Shown here in pieces: positions 56,761 to 64,000 of a DNA stretch of 64,000 nt. The stretch spans positions 1 to 64,000 of IMG/VR virus record IMGVR_UViG_3300044710_000064; one strand, given 5' to 3'. Both the position numbers and the translations under genes were made by a program. This DNA comes from a virus. Each line of letters begins with the position of its first letter. Position 1 is the stretch's first letter. The notes below the pieces were generated by a model. It ran no database searches, was not told where the DNA came from, and worked only from the letters and a program-made list of their open reading frames with translations.

Positions 56761-57353
56761 GCCGCATTCGTTTCACTCAACGCGCTCAATGCTTTCCGGA
56801 CTTCATTGTCGATAATGGCCTGACATTCCAGGACGGAGGTGATAACAGCAACCCGCGGCGCCACTTCGTTCGCGAGCAGGAGAAGCCGGCCGCGCGCCGA
56901 ACTGATCATGTTTGCGATGAGCTTTTCGACTTCAGCGACCAGCATTACCTCACCCTTCCGTTTGGCGAGGTCAAGCTCCTTCTCGAGAACCTTGAGCCAT
57001 TGGGTTCGGCGGGTAGCTTCGTAGAGAGATTCCGGATCCGCTTTCGAGGAACTCTTACCGGGACCCTTCCGGAGCTTCTCAGCCGGCTGGACCGCCGGTT
57101 TGGGTTCGACCGAAGGGCGCCGCTGCCGATGATCGACGTTCACATCCCAGACGGCTCTCACCTTCTCCAGGTCGAAACTGCCGTCCGGTTCTCGTGGAAT
57201 CCGACCCTTCCGAGCAGCCTTATTGATGGCCGTGTGGGAAACCCCGAGCTCGGCGCCAATCTCTCGGGAGGTCATGACAGGCGGTTTCCAAGGTTTCCAG
57301 CCAAACTGGAAACCCGGTTTCCAAGCATGTAGCTGACGGGGTTCCGCAAACAT
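56757..57353 (-). CDS. Terminase small subunit, Nu1-like
   Basis: 198 residues from ATG 57353 (57398 and 57275 are alternatives). A HTH (MTSREIGAELGVSHTAINKA) and GRIPREPDGSFDLEKVRAVW match the Nu1-type DNA-binding domain. A charged linker and a long helical oligomerisation region (EVMLVAEVEKLIANMISSAR) follow. It should recognise the packaging site, and iterated GGTTTCCA sites sit in its own 5' coding region. Confidence 0.75.
   Translation of the reverse strand: MFAEPRQLHAWKPGFQFGWKPWKPPVMTSREIGAELGVSHTAINKAARKGRIPREPDGSFDLEKVRAVWDVNVDHRQRRPSVEPKPAVQPAEKLRKGPGKSSSKADPESLYEATRRTQWLKVLEKELDLAKRKGEVMLVAEVEKLIANMISSARGRLLLLANEVAPRVAVITSVLECQAIIDNEVRKALSALSETNAA
57283..57323. repeat. Iterated GGTTTCCA sites, candidate packaging site
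   Basis: GGTTTCCA occurs at 57283-57290, 57292-57299 and 57316-57323, with its inverse TGGAAACC at 57307-57314. All lie in the start of the small terminase gene, where many phages keep cos or pac elements. They encode repeated Trp-Lys-Pro residues, so a coding cause is also possible. Confidence 0.5.
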
Positions 57354-57408
57354 TTTACCTGCCTGCAGGGGAGGGCCAGGGGAAGGACCCGAAAACAATA
57401 GGAAGGCC

Positions 57409-59508
57409 TCATAAAGCGTTCAGTATCCTGGCCGACCCGTCAACGCTGACAAAGGATCGGGAGCCGTCCACAATCGCGAGACAGCGTATTGAGCAGTCAA
57501 CCGGCACAAGCATTCGAATCGGCCCTGTGCCCGTACCGGTGAATTGCGCGTAGATCCAGTTCGCCAAGCCCTGGAGCGTATCCGCGATAGCGCTTAGTGT
57601 CCGCGAAACCATGCGATAAACTGATGCCGGCTGGCTTGGAAGTTGCCCGGGTGTGCTCCTTGACGTCGCCCTGGCTATGGTGACGCTGCCGATAAGTAGG
57701 CTTGCGGTGAAGGAGAGCACATAGGCGCCAGACCGAGCGATCGCAGCGATGCCGTTGAAACTAATCGTCGTAGCAGACGCTGCCAGGCCAGTAAGCCTTG
57801 CGCTTGCTCCGCCGAACAACGGGTGCGATCCGCTTGTCGCATGCACCGTAGATTTTGCGGTCGAACCTGCTTGCCCCGCGGTCGCTCCCAAGGCAGTTCG
57901 GTCAGTCGCGCCGGCTCGCTGTGCGCCGAACAATCCGGCGGCCGAAGCCGAAGACCTGCTGCCCGATCGAGTGACGTTCCCACCTGCCGCTAATGTTGAA
58001 CTAGAATTAGACCTATCGGTACCTCGCAGAGTGGTGGCGGCGAATGCAGCAAGCGAGGCTCCGAGGCTCAGAATGTAAAGTGATCCTCCCTTAATGGCTA
58101 CAAGAGCGCCAGAAAAGGCAGACTCAACGGCCGCAATCGCATGAGACGTCAGCTTACTCACTCCACCCATTAGTGATGCGCTCGAAGCTACGCCTGACCG
58201 AGAGGTTTGAGTTCCCCGCGATCCCATCATTTGAACCGTTGCAGACGAGATCGCGTGGCTTATGAATCGTATGAATGAGCCAAAGAATGAACCAGAAAGT
58301 GCGGCTTCGCTTCGGCCAGTCTGTTTGGAAGCTGTCACTTGGAACGATCCAGTTGATGCAGGAGTGGTCTTCGCCATTGCTTGCGAATCGATTGCGCTCA
58401 TGTCTGCCATTGAAGCCGGCCGAGTTTCTAACATCACTCGGGATGTGATTCCGCTGGGTGTCGTGGTGTTCCCACTCGAAGACCTAGACTCACTGCGCAA
58501 AGTGCTCGCTGCTAGCGCCAAGACCGAAGCCGCGACCGTAAATGTATAGGTGACTGCAGTCTTAGCCACCGTTAAAACCGCATTGAAGGCGTTGGCCACT
58601 GCGGCAACACCATGGGATGTGACGCGATTTGTCGAGGTAGCAAAAGAACTAGCCGCCGCAGTCACGGTATGGGCGACCGCTGAGCCGCGCGCGCCAGCGA
58701 ACAAACTGGACGCCGCAGACGCAACGAAGCCAGTCATCTTGGATAAATTTGCACCCGCCGTTAGTGTCGCGGCGGTAGCAACATTGCCCACCGATTTTAC
58801 GATACCGGCGGCGAAAGCAGCGCTTGACGTGGCCATGCTAACCAAGCCAGCCGTCTTGCTGCTAATTGCGGCCATCATCGCCGTTGCTGCGGTTTGAAAA
58901 AATGAGATCAGCTTGAAACTGGTCGCGCCAAATAGCGAAGTTTTGCTCGTGTTGCTATGGCTGGTAGCGAAACCGCCGAGAACGGCACGAATAGCGATCG
59001 TCGCGGCCTGGGCAACATTCCCGGTCGACCTCAAGATGTTGGCACCGAACATTCCATTGGAGGCCGCGCTCACAACTCCTGTGGTTTTCGTGCCAATTGC
59101 GGCCATCGTCGGCGCTGCAGCCGTTTCGAATAGCGACGTCAATTTGGCCCCGACTGCGCCGAACAATGAGGTGCCGCTCGCTGCGTTGTGGCTCGTGGAA
59201 AACCCGCCAAGATGGGCAATGCCGGCGGCTGCACTTGCATTTCCCGATCGGCCTGTCAGTTTTAGCCAGGCTGCCGCGCATGTCGATTGGATTGCCGTCA
59301 AAGCGCGCGCGGTGAAGCGCGTTGAAGTTGCTGATGGGGCGAGCGCCCTAGCCGTTTTTGAGGATGAGGTATTCGCCAACCTAGCAGCATTCAGATTCTG
59401 CGCACTCGCGGAAGCCGACAGGTAATAAGCTGAGCCTGTAAGCTTTAGGCCGGATTCAATGATCGGATTCCCACGAACTCTGCGAGCTTGGTAAATACGG
59501 CCGATCAT
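57409..59508 (-). CDS. Ala/Ser/Thr-rich tandem-repeat protein
   Basis: 699 residues of low complexity. Two tandem units of about 77 residues (101-177 and 178-255) share GGF(S/A)TSH, TSLFGA, KL(T/I)S, MAAI, K(T/A)xG and GNVA(Q/T)AAT; degenerate copies continue. Hydrophobic alanine helices recur. No homologue recognised. It follows secreted fibre-like genes and precedes terminase. Could be a surface fibre or a decayed repeat protein; the opposite strand also has open frames, so the frame is less certain. Confidence 0.5.
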   Translation of the reverse strand: MIGRIYQARRVRGNPIIESGLKLTGSAYYLSASASAQNLNAARLANTSSSKTARALAPSATSTRFTARALTAIQSTCAAAWLKLTGRSGNASAAAGIAHLGGFSTSHNAASGTSLFGAVGAKLTSLFETAAAPTMAAIGTKTTGVVSAASNGMFGANILRSTGNVAQAATIAIRAVLGGFATSHSNTSKTSLFGATSFKLISFFQTAATAMMAAISSKTAGLVSMATSSAAFAAGIVKSVGNVATAATLTAGANLSKMTGFVASAASSLFAGARGSAVAHTVTAAASSFATSTNRVTSHGVAAVANAFNAVLTVAKTAVTYTFTVAASVLALAASTLRSESRSSSGNTTTPSGITSRVMLETRPASMADMSAIDSQAMAKTTPASTGSFQVTASKQTGRSEAALSGSFFGSFIRFISHAISSATVQMMGSRGTQTSRSGVASSASLMGGVSKLTSHAIAAVESAFSGALVAIKGGSLYILSLGASLAAFAATTLRGTDRSNSSSTLAAGGNVTRSGSRSSASAAGLFGAQRAGATDRTALGATAGQAGSTAKSTVHATSGSHPLFGGASARLTGLAASATTISFNGIAAIARSGAYVLSFTASLLIGSVTIARATSRSTPGQLPSQPASVYRMVSRTLSAIADTLQGLANWIYAQFTGTGTGPIRMLVPVDCSIRCLAIVDGSRSFVSVDGSARILNAL

Positions 59509-59510
59509 GG

Positions 59511-61160
59511 TTAGTGAAACGCCACCACCATTACACTGTTGCTTGATGCATTCTGCTGTGCCGTCCAGCCAAAGTTGATCTGTGTGGTGTTGCCCGACCA
59601 GTAATGCGCTGCGACATCGCCATTGGTCATATCGTTTGCATCACCGCCGCAGACACCTGCTGTCGTCACCGTGCAGGCATTCGTCAGAGTAGGGCCTGGA
59701 TAATCCAGGACTACGCCAGTCGGCTGCGAACTGGTCAAGTAAGGGCCGTTTCCGGCCGACCCTATCGCGATGAACAGATCGGCGGAATTCCCAGGCGTTG
59801 CAAGGGGTAAGCCAGTACATGTGACATCGCTGCCCGAAGTTCCTTGGCAATTCCCTGCGCCCGTGCCCGTGCTTATGGCGTTAAAGACGGCGCTGGAAGT
59901 TACCTGAGTGCTTCCGCTCCCCGCGCTAAAGCCGGTATCAAGAGCCGTGACATTCGTGCAGTAGAATCTGATGAGATCCACATTCGCGCCGCCGCTTACC
60001 GTGGTTACCACAAATGTGTTCGGGTTAGAGATCGTGACCCCCAGGGAGTAGAACACTTTCGGGTTACCGCCGCCATTCGAGACGGCCGTGTACGTGTCGC
60101 TGTTGCTATCCGTAATAGAGCTGAGGCTCGCCGCGTCGTCGGTTATGATGACGCCAGTTGTGTTCGTCGGGCACCCTACATTGGTGACCAGCGTGATCGC
60201 GCCACCCGTCATGGTCGCAGAGGACACTAGAACAGCTTTGCCGGCCGATGGAGCTGAACCACCCGAACCAGGCTTGAAAGCCGCCGCCATGATCGTGAAG
60301 GAATCATGTGTTGACTGAGAAATTGTTAATTGCGGGGTGAAGGTCGTGCCGGTCGCACTGCAGTAAAATTCGGCGTGGCCCGCGTAGGTAGACTCGTCAA
60401 CCAGTGTGCAGTTGGAAGGCACCGTGATCGAATTCCAGATGTCTGAATAGTCAATGTTGCCGAAGATTGTTTCGTCGTCCACCTCAACATAAACGAGGTC
60501 GCCGATTACCACCGTGAGCGCCGTACCAGAGATATTAGGCGCAGTATTGTTGACCGGGACCACGGCGGTCTTGCACGAACTTGTACGGAGGGCGCTCGTG
60601 GTGGCCACATTGTAAAAGTTTCCAATGTTGAAGTATGAATCACTAATCTTATCCGGGTGCGTTTCCGTAACCTGCGTTACTCCAGACGCCGGCGGCACAA
60701 AGTTAGCGGAGTAGTAAATGCCGTGATCGGCTCCGTTTGCCACTGCCAAGCCAGCGTCTTTGCAGCCAGAGCCAGCGGTGAATACCGCGTTCCACGTATT
60801 GCCGGTGCCGTTATCCGTAAAGGTTGGAGCGCACGGCGCTGTACACGAATGCGGATAGCCGTTTCCGGTCGTCGGGTTGTTTGGCCATGCACCCGACATA
60901 ATGACAAGTGATCCAGATGTGACCGCGTGAGGAGAACCAGCGGGATCAAGCGCAAAGACGTTCCCGTTCACTCCCGTGGTTGAGCCACCTCTTCCCTTGT
61001 CGGTGATGTTGTTCCCAAAAAATTGGTTTAGGGTTGGCGTGCCCGCGCTCGAAACGACCCCGAGTTTGTGCTTCTTTCTGAAAAGCACATCCTCGATCGG
61101 GTCCTGTGGAACGAGTGCTAGCCCTATCAGCATGAGGCTGAGAATGGAAAAGAAATTCAC
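59511..61160 (-). CDS. Secreted virion-like beta protein
   Basis: 549 residues. N-terminal signal or anchor (FFSILSLMLIGLALVPQDP), then Thr/Ser/Gly/Asn-rich beta sequence with paired cysteines (PHSCTAPCAP; GCPTNTTG). Contains jelly-roll-like blocks (NTWNAVFTAGSGC; SFTIMAAAFKPGSGGSAPS). Probably an extracellular or tail adhesin. Confidence 0.5.
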   Translation of the reverse strand: MNFFSILSLMLIGLALVPQDPIEDVLFRKKHKLGVVSSAGTPTLNQFFGNNITDKGRGGSTTGVNGNVFALDPAGSPHAVTSGSLVIMSGAWPNNPTTGNGYPHSCTAPCAPTFTDNGTGNTWNAVFTAGSGCKDAGLAVANGADHGIYYSANFVPPASGVTQVTETHPDKISDSYFNIGNFYNVATTSALRTSSCKTAVVPVNNTAPNISGTALTVVIGDLVYVEVDDETIFGNIDYSDIWNSITVPSNCTLVDESTYAGHAEFYCSATGTTFTPQLTISQSTHDSFTIMAAAFKPGSGGSAPSAGKAVLVSSATMTGGAITLVTNVGCPTNTTGVIITDDAASLSSITDSNSDTYTAVSNGGGNPKVFYSLGVTISNPNTFVVTTVSGGANVDLIRFYCTNVTALDTGFSAGSGSTQVTSSAVFNAISTGTGAGNCQGTSGSDVTCTGLPLATPGNSADLFIAIGSAGNGPYLTSSQPTGVVLDYPGPTLTNACTVTTAGVCGGDANDMTNGDVAAHYWSGNTTQINFGWTAQQNASSNSVMVVAFH

Positions 61161-61161
61161 T

Positions 61162-62304
61162 TTACTCGGAAATGTTCTTGATTTCCAGCCAGCGGAACGT
61201 GACGTTGATCGTTCCGCCCGTAAGCGCCGCGTTGCCGAGATTCACGCAAACACCTTGACCGGTTCCGATCAGTATCTGGGGTTTCAATCGCCCATTCCAA
61301 ATGAAAAGATCATCAGGAACCGTGGAGGCAGAAACCAAAAATGCTGTATATGCTTGATGAATTGTGCCGACTGAAGCGCCGGCGGTCGGCCCCGTTCCCG
61401 TGTAGCTGACCGGCGTTGTGCTTGCGGCCGCGTAGTTGGTTACATCCCCGCGGACCGCAGTCATGTTGGCGGAAGTTCCGCCACTTTCCGCAGCGGAGTG
61501 CCGGATAAGCTGCACATTGACTAAGCCAGCAGTCGTCTGAATCCCGCTGACATCTGCCTCGTAGAGGAGTACGGTGTTGGTTGAATTGCCATAAATGCAG
61601 GCGTTGTCCGTGGTACTGGATGCCGCGAAATTGGCGCTGGCTTCGTAACTCGCCGGTCGAAGCCCTGGGATCAAGCTGGTCCAAAGCGTACCATCCGTTC
61701 CCACATTGAGCGCGGCATCCCGGCCTTGAGTTTCTGCCGAGCCATTGGACGGATCGGTTTGGATAATGCCGGGGAGTTCTCCGAGGCGATTAGTTCCCGC
61801 CGCCGCGCCGTTGTTCGAAAGTGCGCCATTCACGTTGGGAGTATTGGCCACCGTGACCGGCAGGGCAACTGCATAACAGACGCAGGTCGCGTAGGGCGTC
61901 ACATTTGCGGTGCCCGTGATAGCTGTCGTCAACTTCAAAACGAGCTTGTAAGCGCCCGCCATGTAAATCAGAAATTGCTTGTTCGTCGATGCCTGCAAAG
62001 TGTAGGGCATCGAGACTTGAGCATATGTCGAACTCGTCGGATCGACGACCTGCCACGCTTGCAGGTTTACGAGGTTTCCGTCTCCTGGATCAGCTTGAAA
62101 CTGAATCGCGCCGCCTGTTAGCGTCGTCGTCTGATCGAGGGTTACCAGCACGTGAGTGCCGGATGCCGCCTGGGCGAGTGTTTGCGTGGTGTTATTGGAG
62201 GTCGACGATGTCCAAACTGCTCCCGTATAGGGCGTGTTGCCGCACCCGGAAGCTTGCGCAAAGACAACCGAAGCGCCGAGCAAAATGAGAACGAGCAGCT
62301 TCAC
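61162..62304 (-). CDS. Secreted virion-like protein
   Basis: 380 residues with a clear signal peptide (MKLLVLILLGASVVFAQASG). Beta-rich body with ALPVTVANTPNVNGALSNNG, a motif often seen in phage structural proteins, and a C-terminal LIGTGQGVCVNLGNAALTGG, then TFRWLE. A phage surface protein with an export signal. Confidence 0.55.
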   Translation of the reverse strand: MKLLVLILLGASVVFAQASGCGNTPYTGAVWTSSTSNNTTQTLAQAASGTHVLVTLDQTTTLTGGAIQFQADPGDGNLVNLQAWQVVDPTSSTYAQVSMPYTLQASTNKQFLIYMAGAYKLVLKLTTAITGTANVTPYATCVCYAVALPVTVANTPNVNGALSNNGAAAGTNRLGELPGIIQTDPSNGSAETQGRDAALNVGTDGTLWTSLIPGLRPASYEASANFAASSTTDNACIYGNSTNTVLLYEADVSGIQTTAGLVNVQLIRHSAAESGGTSANMTAVRGDVTNYAAASTTPVSYTGTGPTAGASVGTIHQAYTAFLVSASTVPDDLFIWNGRLKPQILIGTGQGVCVNLGNAALTGGTINVTFRWLEIKNISE

Positions 62305-62305
62305 C

Positions 62306-62800
62306 TTATTCGATCCACTTGGCGTAGCAGATCGTGTTGACGCTCGAGCCGAAAGTCACGCGGATGCGTCCGAACTTCCCAGCGCGCACCTTGAATTCCT
62401 CACCCTGGGTAAATGGAAAGACGTACTGATTTGTCGGAGCGATAAGTTGGATATCGCCGTTTCGCACCGTTGTGATTGAGCCTTCCGAGCTTGAGGTGTA
62501 ACCCGATGCCGATGTGCCCAGCGTTAAGAGACTCGCGTCGTCGTTCGCGTCTCCGAATTTGGTGATATCGGCCGCAGCATAAGCCGTCACTGTGGCCGCA
62601 ACGTCAGTTTCGATCAATTCGACAACGCCGGGTGTTGCCGCGGCCGATCCATCGAAAGAGATTCCCCATTCGGTTATCAGGATTGAGGTATTGGACGGAG
62701 GCGCAAGCTGAAGAAGCGTCTTAATCGACGTTCCGGTAGCGATCTTGGCAAAAGCAGCCGTGGTCTGCATCGGCCCGTTGAACGCTTTGAAGATTTTCAT
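62306..62800 (-). CDS. Phage structural protein, hypothetical
   Basis: 164 residues. The C terminus, TNQYVFPFTQGEEFKVRAGK and FGRIRVTFGSSVNTICYAKW, and the centre GISFDGSAAATPGVVELIET are typical of small beta-sandwich virion proteins found with fibre genes. Lies 1 bp from the 61162-62304 gene. Role unknown. Confidence 0.55.
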   Translation of the reverse strand: MKIFKAFNGPMQTTAAFAKIATGTSIKTLLQLAPPSNTSILITEWGISFDGSAAATPGVVELIETDVAATVTAYAAADITKFGDANDDASLLTLGTSASGYTSSSEGSITTVRNGDIQLIAPTNQYVFPFTQGEEFKVRAGKFGRIRVTFGSSVNTICYAKWIE

Positions 62801-62824
62801 CGAATCGAGATCAACGCTGTAAAA

Positions 62825-64000
62825 CTACTTGCATTGAATCTGGGATAGCCGTCCAACCGTGCACGTTTCGCCGAGAATGCCAGTCCAGTTGACAGTGGGC
62901 CAGACGAGGGAAGCGGCCTTCACCACCCCATTGAGAAGCGTCGAGTTGACGCCAAGATAGGACAGGATCGGCAGCATTGCCGTGATGTTGGATTGCAGCC
63001 GGGCGATCGTTGCGGCATCATTCGCCGAGTTTATCTGTGCGGCCGTGAGTTGCTGAAAATACTGCAACCAGATAGTCGTCCACGTGGTCAGTTCCTGACT
63101 GAATTGAGAGCCGAGTTCAACGGAATTGGCATATTCGCCGGGCCAGAAGGTCAGCACATCAGGAGTCGTGTCTACATAATTGCCGCTCTGCAGCCCCTTC
63201 GCCAACCATTCGAGCGCCAAGCCGGCCGTGCCCATCAAAATATTCGTCCCGTTCCAATTCAAATTGTTATTGAGGTAAGAAAGCGAGTAGGCCCAATCGA
63301 TTGGATAGGTCCCCTTTGCCATCCCGTTGCCGTCATTGAGGATCAGTTGTAGCTGGTACCACGCAAACGAAAGATAAACGTGCGCCGCGGCTGTTCCATT
63401 AGCAAGCCCAGGGGATGGACGGGGAACATCGGCCATGAATGGCGAACCCATAAATGGCATGTTGCTGAACCAAGCTCGGCTAGCAGCCTTAGGTCCGAAT
63501 GCAACACTTGCCGTGGACTCCAGACCGAATTCCTGGTTCAGTTCCCACTGTTTGACTTCAGACCAAAGTCGATAGGAATAAAATTCAGCTACATACGTTG
63601 AGTTTTGCCATTGCGGCGAAGTTGCAGGAAGCTGAACCTGCGCGCGAAACGCCCAGTCATCTGCCAGCCAATAAGCAAAATCCCCGGACTTAATGGCAGC
63701 AGCATAAGCTGCGGAAGTCCCAGGCGCCAAATCCGCGCGAGTTTTGAGGTAGTTCTTGTACAAAGAACTAGAGGTCCACAAAGCGGCGCCGAAGCCATCG
63801 AGAGGATGAACGATGGGAAGCCAACGATTCCAAGTCGGAAGTTGAAGCGCAATCGGTGTTTCTCGAGCGTTGAGGTAAGAGCCTGCCGCCAAGACGGTCG
63901 GAGGTCCTGTCAATGTCAGGTACGGCAGCATCGCCGCATCATTAGGAAGCACCGCGTTCAATCCCGCACCGGCCGCCCAATTTGTGACTGGCTTAGAATC
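62825..64000 (-). CDS. Hypothetical protein, partial at right edge
   Basis: At least 391 codons. A TTG at 63961 is possible, but the frame stays open to the window end (DSKPVTNWAAGAGLNAVLPN), so the true start is outside. Trp/Tyr-rich helices (AFRAQVQLPATSPQWQ; LSFAWYQLQLILNDGNG; LTTWTTIWLQYFQQLTAAQI) suggest a carbohydrate-binding or all-helical enzyme-like fold. Family not recognised. First visible member of the late operon. Confidence 0.55.
   Translation of the reverse strand, partial: DSKPVTNWAAGAGLNAVLPNDAAMLPYLTLTGPPTVLAAGSYLNARETPIALQLPTWNRWLPIVHPLDGFGAALWTSSSLYKNYLKTRADLAPGTSAAYAAAIKSGDFAYWLADDWAFRAQVQLPATSPQWQNSTYVAEFYSYRLWSEVKQWELNQEFGLESTASVAFGPKAASRAWFSNMPFMGSPFMADVPRPSPGLANGTAAAHVYLSFAWYQLQLILNDGNGMAKGTYPIDWAYSLSYLNNNLNWNGTNILMGTAGLALEWLAKGLQSGNYVDTTPDVLTFWPGEYANSVELGSQFSQELTTWTTIWLQYFQQLTAAQINSANDAATIARLQSNITAMLPILSYLGVNSTLLNGVVKAASLVWPTVNWTGILGETCTVGRLSQIQCK

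Noticed and set aside
58262-59425. Three consecutive plus-strand frames of 95-170 residues
   Set aside because: Val/Ala-rich mirrors of the Ala/Ser repeat gene on the minus strand, which is one uninterrupted 699-codon frame with tandem protein repeats.

Overview
The window is part of the chromosome of a temperate, long-tailed (siphovirus-like) double-stranded DNA phage. It has a lambda-type head module (GpA-type large terminase, lambda-type portal, S49 protease with a nested scaffold, HK97-like capsid protein), a 2004-residue tape measure, tail assembly chaperones joined by a -1 frameshift, and a tyrosine integrase beside an attP core. That core is a 53-bp copy of the 3' part of a tRNA-Ala(GGC) gene. 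Phage genes lie on both sides of it, so the sequence looks like the unintegrated (attP) form rather than an attL or attR junction. The host is not shown directly. Mid-to-high G+C, many Sec signals ending in AQ or SQ, and a PEP-CTERM-like tail would suit a Gram-negative soil or water bacterium such as an Acidobacteriota, but this is weak inference. Genes are cut at both window ends.

Layout. 1-255 (minus) and 307-585 (plus) are divergent ribbon-helix-helix-like genes around a palindrome. 582-13997 (plus) is a tightly packed early operon, mostly with 1-8 bp ATGA/GTGA overlaps. It holds a RAMP-like phage protein, small zinc proteins, a DUF968-like HNH nuclease, a candidate recombination protein, Gp157, a ParB-like protein, a J-domain protein, a Gp37/Gp68 (DUF5131) protein, the integrase and a PD-ExR nuclease. 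14000-14228 holds attP and candidate integrase arm sites. 14232-24459 (plus) continues with an XF1762-type protein, a 600-nt gene-free stretch that folds as a large structured RNA ending in a terminator (15395-15997), DUF2303, a Dam-type methylase, DUF1064, a mosaic of small genes sharing 5' and 3' modules (20456-23503), and a HTH replication-initiator candidate.

24476-64000 (minus) is the late region, transcribed right to left toward 24476. In transcription order it runs: secreted or fibre-like proteins (64000-57409), terminase, portal, protease/scaffold, decoration, capsid, connector, tail tube, chaperones, tape measure, tail tip, fibres, and a membrane-protein cassette that probably serves lysis, although no endolysin is recognised. 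Five short plus-strand genes interrupt this region (35794, 36101, 36426, 43468, 54226). Three of them share an exact GGCAT-N4-TATGCT-N6-ATG start arrangement and look like independently expressed morons. A tRNA-Cys-like sequence with a broken acceptor stem lies at 47529-47619.

The strongest candidates for something undescribed are the 15395-15997 RNA, the promoter-linked moron cluster, the modular gene mosaic, and a HEXXH motif inside the tape measure. All identifications were made by eye from the sequence; no searches were run.
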